Origin: an uncultured Ellagibacter sp.
Lineage (GTDB): Bacteria; Actinomycetota; Coriobacteriia; Coriobacteriales; Eggerthellaceae
Reading direction: 5' to 3'
NCBI GenBank assembly: GCA_934654815.1
Contig: CAKUGU010000021.1
Span: forward strand, 1-41,288
DNA: 41,288 nt
Positions 1 through 8,169 of the stretch are shown in pieces. The position numbers and the translations under genes are program-made. The notes beneath the pieces were generated by a model that was given only the letters and a program-made list of their open reading frames with translations, had not been told where the DNA came from and did not search any database. The first letter of the stretch is position 1; the number at the start of each line of letters is the position of its first letter.

Positions 1-3000
1 GCCTCCTATGCGTTCACGCTGACGAACACGCACGCGGCCTCGCTCATCAACGTGAAGGCGACGAAGGCGTGGGACGACAGTGACGATCAAGACGGCATTC
101 GTCCCGACTCCGTTACCGTGCAGCTATACGGTAACGGGCAGGCCGTGGGCGACGCGGTCACGCTGAACGCCGACAACCAGTGGACGTACGCGTGGACCGG
201 CTTGGACAAGAAGGCCGACGGCGAAGAGATCGCGTACACGGTCGCCGAGCTGGACGTGCCCGACGGGTACACGGCGAAGGTGACGGGCAGCGCCGACGCC
301 GGTTTCGTCATCACGAACAAGCACGCCGTGGATACCACGAGCATAAGCGTGTCGAAGAAGTGGATCGACGACAACGACGCCGACGGCTTGCGTCCCGATT
401 CCGTGCGGGTGCAGCTGTACGCTGACGGCCAGGCCATGGGCGATGCGGTCACGCTGCAGGCGGGCTCTTGGTCGCATATGTGGACGGGCCTGCCGAAGAA
501 GGCGAACGGCAAGGACATCTCCTACACCGTCGCAGAGGTCGGCACGCCGACGGGCTACACGTCCACGGTGACTCCGGTGGGCGAGGGGGCGTTCGCCATC
601 ACGAACACGCACGGAATCGAGAAGGCGTCCGTGCCGGTTCAGAAGGTATGGAGCGACGGCGACGACCAGGACGGTACGCGTCCCGACAAGGTGAAGGTGC
701 AGCTGTACCGCTCCCTCGACGGCGGCCAGGCAATGCCGGTTGCCGGGTTCTACCTCACGCTGAGCGCGGACAACGATTGGAAGGACAGCTTCGCGAACCT
801 GCCCGTGAAGGTTGGCGGCAAGACGGCGACGTATTCCGTGCAGGAAATCGACGTGCCCGATGGCTACCAGTCCTCCGTCACTGGCAACGCGGCCGACGGC
901 TTTATCATCACCAACACGCGCGAAGGCGGTCCCGAGAAGACGTCGGTTTCCGTTGCGAAGAACTGGGACGACGCGGACAACCGGGACGGCCTGCGCCCCG
1001 GTTCCGTCACCGTGCAGCTGTATGCCGACGGCAAGGCCGTGGGCGATGCGGTCACGCTGAGCGCCGACAACCAGTGGACGTACGCGTGGACCGGCCTGGA
1101 CAAGAACGCCGACGGCAAGAAGATCGCGTACACGGTCGCTGAGCTGAACGTGCCCGACGGGTACACCTCGAAGGTGACGGGCAGCGCCGACGCCGGTTTC
1201 GCCATCACGAACGCGCACACTGCGCAGACCACCGGCATCGGTGTGAAGAAGGTGTGGTCCGACGACGGCGATAGGGACACTCTGCGCCCTGATTCCGTGA
1301 CGGCGCACCTGCTCGCGAATGGCACCGAGGTCGCGAGCGCCCAGCTCAGCGATGCGAACGACTGGTCCGCTACGTGGGCCAACCTGCCTGTGCTCTCCAA
1401 CGGCGAGAAGATCGACTATGCCGTTACCGAAGATGCGGTTGAGGGCTACACCTCATCGGTTGCGGGCAGCGCCGATGCGGGTTTCGCCATCGTGAACACG
1501 CATGCGCCGGCGGTGACGCAGGTGAACGTGGGCAAGACGTGGCTGGACTCCGAGGGCAACCCGCAATCCGGCGTGCATCCTGCCGTGACCGCGCAGCTCT
1601 ACCGCACGGTGGCGGGTGAGACGCAGGCGCTGCCGGGCTACACGGTGACGCTCGATGAGGACAACGGCTGGGCCGCTTCCTGGACCGACTTGCCCGCGAA
1701 GGTGGCCGGCGTGGATGCGGCGTACTCGGTGCGCGAAGCCGACACGCCGGCGGGCTACACCTCCACGGTGAAGGACAACGGAGGCAATTCCTTCACGCTG
1801 GTGAACACGGCCGAAAAACGCGTGAGCGCCAGCGTGACGAAGGCGTGGGACGACAGCGACAACGCCGACGGCCTGCGCCCCGATTCCATAACCGCGCGCC
1901 TGTGCACGGTGGACGCGCAGGGCAACACGGTGCCGGTGGCTGGTAAGGAAGCGCGGCTTTCGGCGGCGAACGACTGGTCCTACACCTGGGACGACCTGGC
2001 CGCAAGCGACGCGGACGGCAACCAGATCGTCTATACGGTGCAGGAGGCGAACGTCCCCGAGGGCTACGAGGGCGCCGTGTCGGGCGGCATGGTGGACGGC
2101 GCGTACGCGTTCACGCTCACGAACACGCACAAACTGAAGACGGTCGACATCGACGTGTCGAAGATCTGGAACGACCAGGGCAACGCCGACGGCTTGCGCC
2201 CCGCGCAGGTGACGGCGCAGCTGTGCTACGTGAACGACGAGGGTCAAACGGTGCCGGTCGAAGGTGCCGACGAGAAGACGCTCGACGAGGGCAACGGCTG
2301 GACCGCTTCCTGGACGGGTCTTAAGGCGAACGCCGTCGACGGCAAGGCCATCAAGTACACGGTGCGCGAGGTCGACGTGCCCGAAGGCTACACGTCCTCG
2401 GTGTCGGGCATCGACAACGGCGATGGCACGTATTCGTTCGCCATGACGAACACGCACAACGCCGAGGCTGCCGAGTTCTCGCTCGGCGGTTACTCGATGC
2501 AGTCCGTTTCCGATTCGGTTCCCGCGGAGAAGGTATGCTACGTCGACCCGAAGGTCGTGAAGGTGCTGGACGGCCGCGCGCTGAAAGACGACGAGTTCAC
2601 GTTCCAGCTGGTCGACAAGGCGACGGGCGCCGTGGTGTCCGAGGCGAGCAACGATGCGGTCGGCATGGTCGACTTCGACGCCGCCAACAACCAGGCCGCC
2701 GAGGGCATGGAGCCGTGCTGCCTGAAATTCACGAGCGCCGGAACGTACACTTATGAGGTGCGGGAATCCTCTTCGGTGAAGGATCCCACGGTGGAATACT
2801 CCAACGAGCGCATCGAGTTCGTGGCGACGGTTGCGGACGACGCTGACAGCGGCCTGTCGGTGACGGACATGCATTACGTGCACTATCGCGATGCGAACGA
2901 CACCCTGGGCACCGTCATCCCCGCCACGGAACATCCCACCATCACGAACAAGGTGAAGCCCCTCCAGCTGGGGCTGACCAAGGTCGACGCCGACACCGGC

Positions 3001-3858
3001 GCCGCGCTCAAGGGCGCCACCTACGGCCTGTACCGGGCCGGCGAAAGCGCGACCGATGCGCCCGTGCTGGTGACGCAGGCGACGAGCGACGCCGACGGCC
3101 ACATGACGTTCACCGACGCCACGGCTTCCGAGCACATCGCCTTGGGCGTCGACTACTGGTTCGCCGAGATAGCCGCGCCGCAGGGCTACGCGCGCTCGGG
3201 CTTTGAGACGCAGCACTTCAAGATCGAGCAGGTGGGCGAGGGTGCCGATGCGAAGTACCAGCTGGCATACGCGGACGGCTCGAAGGGGCAACCGTATAGC
3301 GTGGGCACCGTCCTCGAGTACGGCGACGGTGACAGCCCCGTCACCGACAAGCCCCTTGTGGCCACGATCGCGAAGGTCGACTCTTCGCGTGCAGGTCTTG
3401 CGGGGGCGAAGCTGGGCGTGCGCTTAGCCGACGGCACCACGCCTGTCGACGAGTGGGAAAGCAACGGCGCGGGCCACGTGCTGAAGGGCCTGAAGGCCAA
3501 CACGAAGTATGTGTTGTACGAGGCCAGCGCGCCTGACGGCTTCGAGAAGGCGGCGGACGTCACGTTCACCTTGGACGACTTCGGGAAGGTGCAGCTGGCA
3601 GACGGCGCGAAGAGCGGCGATTCCGTGAACGCGTATGTCGACGGCGCGCTGAACCTGGTGGATTACTCGCATACGGAGGTCGTGGAGCACAAACGGGTGC
3701 AGAACGAGCAGGGCACGACTAAGACCGCTTCGGCATCGCGCGCCGGCATGCTGATGAAGACCGGCGACAACGTGCCGATTGCGGCGATAGCGGTGTGCGC
3801 CGTGGTCGCGCTTGCGGTTGCCGGGGCGGCGCTCGCGCGCCGTCGCAGGCGCCGCTAA
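1..3858 (+). CDS. CnaB-repeat cell-wall anchored surface protein, 5' truncated by the window
   Basis: The frame is open from base 1, so the true start lies upstream and 1285 codons are visible. After a repeat fragment there are eight CnaB-type domains, starting near 58, 343, 631, 946, 1237, 1522, 1822 and 2146. Each has the pattern K-x-W-(D/N/S)D, RPxxVxxQL, YTVxE, PxGYxSxV and a final NTH. CnaB domains normally carry Lys-Asn/Asp isopeptide bonds with an acidic catalyst and act as stiff stalk modules. About 2524-2955 is a pilin-like isopeptide domain, and about 2962-3330 and 3352-3660 look like SpaA-type domains (KVDADTG, LKGATYGLY). The C terminus has LMKTG at 3751-3765, a hydrophobic helix and a run of arginines, so sortase anchoring is likely although the LPxTG proline is replaced by Met. 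Probable role is adhesion or a pilus-like stalk. The ligand is unknown. Confidence 0.88.
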   Translation, partial: ASYAFTLTNTHAASLINVKATKAWDDSDDQDGIRPDSVTVQLYGNGQAVGDAVTLNADNQWTYAWTGLDKKADGEEIAYTVAELDVPDGYTAKVTGSADAGFVITNKHAVDTTSISVSKKWIDDNDADGLRPDSVRVQLYADGQAMGDAVTLQAGSWSHMWTGLPKKANGKDISYTVAEVGTPTGYTSTVTPVGEGAFAITNTHGIEKASVPVQKVWSDGDDQDGTRPDKVKVQLYRSLDGGQAMPVAGFYLTLSADNDWKDSFANLPVKVGGKTATYSVQEIDVPDGYQSSVTGNAADGFIITNTREGGPEKTSVSVAKNWDDADNRDGLRPGSVTVQLYADGKAVGDAVTLSADNQWTYAWTGLDKNADGKKIAYTVAELNVPDGYTSKVTGSADAGFAITNAHTAQTTGIGVKKVWSDDGDRDTLRPDSVTAHLLANGTEVASAQLSDANDWSATWANLPVLSNGEKIDYAVTEDAVEGYTSSVAGSADAGFAIVNTHAPAVTQVNVGKTWLDSEGNPQSGVHPAVTAQLYRTVAGETQALPGYTVTLDEDNGWAASWTDLPAKVAGVDAAYSVREADTPAGYTSTVKDNGGNSFTLVNTAEKRVSASVTKAWDDSDNADGLRPDSITARLCTVDAQGNTVPVAGKEARLSAANDWSYTWDDLAASDADGNQIVYTVQEANVPEGYEGAVSGGMVDGAYAFTLTNTHKLKTVDIDVSKIWNDQGNADGLRPAQVTAQLCYVNDEGQTVPVEGADEKTLDEGNGWTASWTGLKANAVDGKAIKYTVREVDVPEGYTSSVSGIDNGDGTYSFAMTNTHNAEAAEFSLGGYSMQSVSDSVPAEKVCYVDPKVVKVLDGRALKDDEFTFQLVDKATGAVVSEASNDAVGMVDFDAANNQAAEGMEPCCLKFTSAGTYTYEVRESSSVKDPTVEYSNERIEFVATVADDADSGLSVTDMHYVHYRDANDTLGTVIPATEHPTITNKVKPLQLGLTKVDADTGAALKGATYGLYRAGESATDAPVLVTQATSDADGHMTFTDATASEHIALGVDYWFAEIAAPQGYARSGFETQHFKIEQVGEGADAKYQLAYADGSKGQPYSVGTVLEYGDGDSPVTDKPLVATIAKVDSSRAGLAGAKLGVRLADGTTPVDEWESNGAGHVLKGLKANTKYVLYEASAPDGFEKAADVTFTLDDFGKVQLADGAKSGDSVNAYVDGALNLVDYSHTEVVEHKRVQNEQGTTKTASASRAGMLMKTGDNVPIAAIAVCAVVALAVAGAALARRRRRR

Positions 3859-3939
3859 CGCATTAGGCAACCCGTTGGAAACACAAATCGGGCATACTGT
3901 CTAGCAGAAGATACTCCGCTTGTGCTGAAAGGACAGCTT

Positions 3940-4761
3940 ATGCGAGCAGGCGACAAGTACAAGGCATGCGCCGAGGCGCTTAAGGCCTATGCGGAAGGTG
4001 CCGGTTTCACCGAGGCGGTGATCGGCCTTTCGGGCGGCATCGACTCGAGCGTGACCGCCGCCTTGTGCGTCGACGTGTTCGGAGCCGGCAACGTCCACGG
4101 GGCCCTCTTGCCGGGCCCGTACTCCACGTCGCATTCCATCGACGACGCCGTCGAGCTCGCCGAGAACCTCGGCATCGAGACGCACACGGTGACGATCTGC
4201 GAGCCGTTCGAGGCGTTCGAACAGGTCATCCGCAAGGCGTACAAGGAACCGCTCAAGGGGCTCGCCGCCGAGAACACGCAGGCGCGCTGCCGCATGGTCG
4301 TCCTCATGGCGCTGTCGAACGCGCACGGCTGGATGCTCGTGAACACGGGGAACAAGAGCGAGGCCTGCATGGGCTACTCCACGCTCTACGGCGACACGGC
4401 CGGCGCGTTCGCGCCGCTCGGCGGGCTGTACAAGACCGACGTCTACGCCGTGGGCCGTTGGCGCAACGAGCAGGCCGAGCATGCGGGGAAGGCCGCGCCC
4501 ATCCCCGAGAACGTCTTTGTGAAGCCGCCGAGCGCCGAGCTTTCCCCGGGGCAGAAGGACGAAGCTTCCATGGGTGTCGACTACGCGGCGCTCGACAAGC
4601 TGCTCATCGCGGCGCTCGAGCACGGTGACGCCGTCGAGGACGCTGCCGCTGCGGCGGGCCTTTCCGCAGATCATGCGGCCGGCATCCTCTCGCGTGTGGA
4701 ATCGTACGCCTTCAAACGAGCCATGGAGCCGCCTTTCCCCGACGCGAAGTTCTACGAGTAG
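3940..4761 (+). CDS. nadE: Ammonia-dependent NAD+ synthetase
   Basis: Makes NAD+ from deamido-NAD+, ATP and ammonia, the last step of NAD synthesis, in the cytoplasm. The 273-residue product has the ATP-pyrophosphatase P-loop SGGIDSS near residue 30, and the later NTGNKSE and GDTAGAFAPLGGLYKTDVY stretches typical of NadE. No N-terminal nitrilase (glutaminase) domain is present, so the short ammonia-using form is inferred. I chose the ATG at 3940 because AAAGGA at 3928-3933 lies six bases upstream; a GTG at 3922 would add six residues with no clear ribosome site. The C-terminal PPSAEL followed by GQKDE is family-typical. It is probably transcribed alone. Confidence 0.9.
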   Translation: MRAGDKYKACAEALKAYAEGAGFTEAVIGLSGGIDSSVTAALCVDVFGAGNVHGALLPGPYSTSHSIDDAVELAENLGIETHTVTICEPFEAFEQVIRKAYKEPLKGLAAENTQARCRMVVLMALSNAHGWMLVNTGNKSEACMGYSTLYGDTAGAFAPLGGLYKTDVYAVGRWRNEQAEHAGKAAPIPENVFVKPPSAELSPGQKDEASMGVDYAALDKLLIAALEHGDAVEDAAAAAGLSADHAAGILSRVESYAFKRAMEPPFPDAKFYE

Positions 4762-4887
4762 GGAAGAGAGCGAGCGCTTGCGCCGACGCGGGGCGTCGCA
4801 CCTAAAGGGCGGTCCTGAGTCGAATAGCGGCGCCGGTCGGCATTCGAGTGGTCGCATTGCCCGGGCTGTGCGTTTTCCGGGTCGCAA

Positions 4888-5205
4888 ATGGCAGGCAAGG
4901 ACGCTTTTGTAAAATAAATAGGAATCTAACACCTGTTTTCCTGGGCAAAATGGCGGCTTGTGACGGGTTTGCAAACGCCCGTGGCGGGGTAGGGCGGTTT
5001 TGCAAGTGATTCGCACGCTGCGTTTTTGCAGAACCGTCGTTGGACGCCATAGCTTCTTGCAAAACCGTCGTAGGCTGCCATGGAGGGGTGCATTTCCGGT
5101 GAACGGCAGCCTCCCGATTTGCAAACCCGTCATACCCTGCCATTTCGGGCGGCTTTTCAGGTGCGAGGCTTTCTTCCGACCCGCAAACCTATCGTGACTT
5201 GCCGT
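4888..5205. repeat. Array of six copies of a 25-bp motif with 31/62-bp spacing, two inverted and four direct
   Basis: The 25-bp motif reads TTGCAAAMCCGTCRT, then five variable bases, then GCCAT. Copies lie at 4888-4912 (-), 4950-4974 (-), 5026-5050 (+), 5057-5081 (+), 5119-5143 (+) and 5181-5205 (+, most degenerate). All are exactly 25 bp with no gaps. Start-to-start distances are 62, 76, 31, 62 and 62. The segments between plus copies also resemble each other (TTTCCGGTG against TTTTCAGGTG), so the underlying unit is about 62 bp. The change of orientation falls between 4975 and 5025. It is not CRISPR-like, because spacers are similar to each other and the orientation flips. Confidence 0.75.
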
Positions 5206-5210
5206 CAGCG

Positions 5211-5314
5211 GCATCGCGCGGCGGATGGAAAACAAGGACTCCCTGGTGCCGCGAAGCGGACGGAAAAGGGGCTCCTGGCGTCGCGCGGCGGATGGGGAAC
5301 AGGGGCTCTCGACA
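5211..5314 (+). repeat. Three imperfect 32-35 bp tandem units
   Basis: Units begin CGCGCGGCGGATGGA at 5215, CGCGAAGCGGACGGA at 5250 and CGCGCGGCGGATGGG at 5282. Each continues with an A-rich step and GGCTC or GACTC. Offsets are 35 and 32 bp. The array directly follows the last copy of the 25-bp motif family and ends before the metG promoter. No function can be assigned. Confidence 0.55.
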
Positions 5315-5385
5315 TTGCGGTCGGCATCGCGGCAAAATCGGCGCCAAAGCCCAACCTCATCGCCACAAAGGCCGATCGCAACAGG

Positions 5386-5416
5386 TTCCGGCACCTTATC
5401 CCGTGCGTGGTACAAT
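5386..5416 (+). promoter_or_regulatory. Probable metG promoter
   Basis: TACAAT at 5411-5416 is a good -10 element. The best -35 candidate is TTCCGG at 5386-5391 with a 19-bp spacer, which is weak. It would give a leader of roughly 90 bases containing a small GC-rich hairpin. Confidence 0.45.
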
Positions 5417-5510
5417 ATCCAATTGCCTTGCCGGGCACTCCGGCGGGCATGTGAAAACCCGGCGACACGGCATCATTCGCCCGACTCGCCATGGAAAGAA
5501 GGATGACACG

Positions 5511-7103
5511 ATGTCAAAGGGAACCTATTCGTTCACCACCCCTATCTACTACGTGAATGCCGCCCCTCATCTGGGCACCGCCTACACGACGGTCGCGGCC
5601 GACACGGTTGCCCGCTACCAGCGCATGAACGGCTACGACGTGGCCTTCGTCACCGGCATGGACGAGCACGGCCAGAAAGTGGCCGACACGGCCGCCGGCA
5701 AGGGGATGTCCCCTCAGGAATGGTGCGACTCGATGGAGCCGGCGTTCCGCGACGTATGGGACCTGCTTGACATCACCTACACCGACTTCGTGCGCACGAC
5801 CGAGCCTCGCCACGCGCGCACCGTGCAGAAGTTCTGGCAGGACCTCTACGACAAGGGCTACTGCTACAAGGGCAGCTACGAGGGCTGGTACTGCGTGCAC
5901 GAGGAAACCTACTACGCTGAAAGCGACCTGGAGAAGAACGAGGACGGCGTCTTCGTGTGCCCCGACTGCAAGCGTCCCGTCGAGCGCGCGAGCGGGGAGG
6001 AGAACTGGTTCTTCAAGCTGTCAGAATTCCAGGAACCGCTGCTCAAGTTCTACGACGAGCACCCCGACTTCATCCGTCCCGAAACGCGCAAGAACGAGAT
6101 CGTCTCGTTCGTGAAAAGCGGGCTGAAGGACCTCTCCATCAGCCGTTCCACCTTCGACTGGGGCGTCCCCATGCCGTTCGATAAGGGGCACGTGGCCTAC
6201 GTGTGGGCCGACGCGCTGCTCGCGTACCTCACGGGCATCGGCTACGGCGACGAGGGCGAGCGCAAGGGCGAGTTCGAGCGCCGCTGGCCCATGCAGTACC
6301 ACTTCGTGGGCAAGGACATCACGCGCTTCCACTGCGTCATCTGGCCGGCGATGCTCATGGCCGCGGGCTTGCCGATTCCCCATACCGTCTTCGGCCACGG
6401 CTTTTTGCTCACCAAGGGTGAGAAGATGTCGAAGTCGAAGGGCAACGGCATGAAGCCCGCCGACCTCGTGAAGATCTTCGGCGTCGACGCGTACCGCTAC
6501 TACTTCATGTCCGACGTGCAGTTCGGCCACGACGGCAACATCTCGATGGAGCGCATGGTCCAGGTGTACAACGCCGACTTGGCCAACACCTGGGGAAACC
6601 TGTGCAGCCGCGTGTTCAACATGACCAAGAAGTACTTCGATGGCAAGGTGCCTGCCGTTCCCGCCGACGCCGCCGAGCGTGTCGCGAACCCGATGCTGCC
6701 GATCGTCAAGGAACTCTACGCCGAGTACGACGTGTGCCTTGGCAAGGTCGACTTCACCGGCGCCGCCGCCGCTGTGCAGAAGCTTGCGAGCCGCGTGAAC
6801 CTCTACGTCGAGGAAAGCGCGCCGTGGAACCTCGCCAAGAAGGAAGAAACCCAGGGCGATCTGGCCGCCGTCATCTACAATGCGCTCGAGGCCATCCGCA
6901 TCATCGCGCTGTACATGGCGCCGTTCATGCCGAACACGTCAGCCGAGGTCTTCCGACGCCTGTCGCTCGGCGACATCACCGCCTGCACCGACATCGAGGC
7001 GGCGACCGCATGGGGTCAGCTTCCGGCCGGGAACGAGGTCACCGTGGGCGACCCGCTGTTTCCGCGCTTGAACATGGACGAGATCGACCTGGACGCCGAA
7101 TAG
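5511..7103 (+). CDS. metG: Methionyl-tRNA synthetase
   Basis: Charges tRNA-Met with methionine using ATP, in the cytoplasm. The 530-residue protein begins with a class I signature of the form TPIYYVN followed by PHLGTAY (the HIGH motif). It has TGMDEHGQK for methionine binding, a single CPDC pair near residue 154, and the KMSKSKGN loop encoded near 6420. The C-terminal anticodon-binding helical domain ends without the tRNA-binding EMAP-like extension seen in longer MetG proteins. The ATG at 5511 follows AAAGAAGGA with good spacing; the frame stays open far upstream but without a start context. tatD follows after three bases, so metG-tatD is an operon, a common bacterial order. Confidence 0.94.
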   Translation: MSKGTYSFTTPIYYVNAAPHLGTAYTTVAADTVARYQRMNGYDVAFVTGMDEHGQKVADTAAGKGMSPQEWCDSMEPAFRDVWDLLDITYTDFVRTTEPRHARTVQKFWQDLYDKGYCYKGSYEGWYCVHEETYYAESDLEKNEDGVFVCPDCKRPVERASGEENWFFKLSEFQEPLLKFYDEHPDFIRPETRKNEIVSFVKSGLKDLSISRSTFDWGVPMPFDKGHVAYVWADALLAYLTGIGYGDEGERKGEFERRWPMQYHFVGKDITRFHCVIWPAMLMAAGLPIPHTVFGHGFLLTKGEKMSKSKGNGMKPADLVKIFGVDAYRYYFMSDVQFGHDGNISMERMVQVYNADLANTWGNLCSRVFNMTKKYFDGKVPAVPADAAERVANPMLPIVKELYAEYDVCLGKVDFTGAAAAVQKLASRVNLYVEESAPWNLAKKEETQGDLAAVIYNALEAIRIIALYMAPFMPNTSAEVFRRLSLGDITACTDIEAATAWGQLPAGNEVTVGDPLFPRLNMDEIDLDAE

Positions 7104-7106
7104 CAT

Positions 7107-8075
7107 ATGCCCGAGGAAAACGACATAACCGAGCCGGAATTCTTCGACAGCCAGTTCCGCAAGCAGAAGAAGAACGGCGAATGGAAGATCGTCGAGGCGC
7201 CCGATCTGGGCGTCGTCGCGGTCGATGCGCATTGTCACCTGCAGTACCAGAAGAACCCGGGGCTCGCGCTCGCGCGCGCGGGCCTTTCGGGGGTCGCCTT
7301 CTTGTGCACGGTGGTCGACGTGTTCGAAGACGGCATGACCACCTTCGAAAAGTTGAAAGATTGGAACCACGAAGCTGCGCTCTCGATGCAGCGGATGTTC
7401 AGCCGGTGTTGAGGCCAGCCCTCTCCGCGCGTGCCGCGGATGCGCATAGCGGCTGGTCTTCACCCGCATAACGCCAAGCATTGGGGCCCCGAAACGGAGG
7501 CGCGCCTGCGCGAGGTCCTGCACGACAAGCGCGTGTCGTGCGTGGGCGAAATCGGGCTCGACTACCATTACGACCTGTCGCCGCGCGACGACCAGAAGCG
7601 CGCTTTCCGCGCCCAGGTGCGCATCGCGAAGGAGGCCGGCCTCCCCGTGATGCTCCACGTCCGCGAGGCACACGACGACGCGCTCGCCATCATGCGGGAC
7701 GAGGGGTGGCCCGAGGCGGGATGCATCCTGCACTGTTTCACCAACGACTGGGACACGCTCGCGCCATGGATCGAGGCCGGCTGCTCGGTCACGTTCGGCG
7801 GGGCGCTCACCTTCAACAACGGCGACGATATCCGCGCCGCCGCGGCGAAGGTTCCCGAGATGCAGCTCATGGTGGAAACCGACTCCCCGTACATGGCGCC
7901 GAAGCCTCTGCGCGGGGAAGTGTGCGAACCTGCCATGGTCCTGTTCACGGAGAACTTCCTTGCCGACGTTCGCGGGCTTGAGGGAGAAGCGCGCCTTGCG
8001 CTCTACCGGCGCCTGATCACGAACGTCGAAACGATGCTCAACCGCCCGCCTACCCCGTGGCAGCTGGGCGAATAG
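7107..8075 (+). CDS. tatD: TatD-family metal-dependent hydrolase, probable selenoprotein (in-frame TGA at 7410-7412)
   Basis: The same frame carries both halves of a TatD-type (beta/alpha)8 hydrolase, interrupted by one TGA. The first half has the metal site AHCHLQ. The second half has GLHPHN, GEIGLDYHYD (catalytic Glu), LHVREAH, LHCF and ETDSPYMAPKPLRG, so every conserved ligand region of the family is intact. Read through, the product is 322 residues, and the TGA follows a Cys (SRC-TGA-GQPSP) in a loop just before GLHPHN. The sequence directly after the TGA folds into a hairpin with bacterial SECIS features (7413-7458). I therefore read the TGA as selenocysteine. The alternative is a nonsense mutation splitting the gene into 101- and about 214-codon parts. 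TatD proteins are Mg-dependent DNases/exonucleases. The role of a Cys-Sec pair here is not known to me. Confidence 0.72.
7413..7458 (+). promoter_or_regulatory. Bacterial SECIS-like hairpin immediately after the tatD TGA
   Basis: GGCCAGCC (7413-7420) pairs with GGCTGGTC (7451-7458): eight pairs, one of them G-U. Inside, CCGCG (7425-7429) pairs with CGCGG (7435-7439) around the five-base loop CGTGC. The loop starts 18 bases after the TGA and has G at its second position followed by U. Known bacterial SECIS elements place the apical loop about 16-37 bases after UGA with a G in the first two loop positions. An unpaired U (7424) sits just below the upper stem, as in E. coli fdhF. Confidence 0.62.
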
Positions 8076-8094
8076 CTTCATATCGTGCGATTTC

Positions 8095-8139
8095 TGCGAG
8101 CGGCATCTTATCCATAAGGTGCCGCTCGCATAGTACAAT
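8095..8139 (+). promoter_or_regulatory. 36-bp palindrome overlapping the promoter of the flavoprotein gene
   Basis: TGCGAGCGGCATCTTA (8095-8110) and TAAGGTGCCGCTCGCA (8115-8130) form a 16-bp inverted repeat with one G-T position and a four-base centre. TACAAT at 8134-8139 is a -10 element, and a 17-bp spacer puts the -35 position at TCCATA (8111-8116), that is, at the palindrome centre. There is no T tract on either strand, so an operator, or a Rho-assisted terminator of metG-tatD, are both possible. Confidence 0.5.
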
Positions 8140-8169
8140 GGCACCCAAATGCTCTCGAGAGGGGAATCT

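Larger units (their letters stand above)
4762..5410. other. Repeat-rich intergenic region without a credible gene
   Basis: About 650 bases separate nadE from the metG promoter. Open frames here have no recognisable product and no good ribosome sites. The stretch holds two repeat arrays, annotated separately at 4888-5205 and 5211-5314. The rest (4762-4887 and 5315-5410) shows nothing I recognise. Confidence 0.7.

Noticed and set aside
4888..5205. CRISPR array
   Set aside because: The repeat is degenerate, spacing is 31-76 bases, orientation flips, and the spacers resemble each other. No cas genes are present.
3901..5415. Long minus-strand open frame over nadE and the repeat gap
   Set aside because: It is antisense to a clear nadE gene and is Arg/Pro-rich without motifs, typical of shadow frames in high-GC DNA.
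7107..8075. tatD as a frameshifted pseudogene
   Set aside because: Both halves are in the same frame, so no frameshift is needed. Only a TGA separates them and a SECIS-like hairpin follows. A nonsense mutation remains the alternative.
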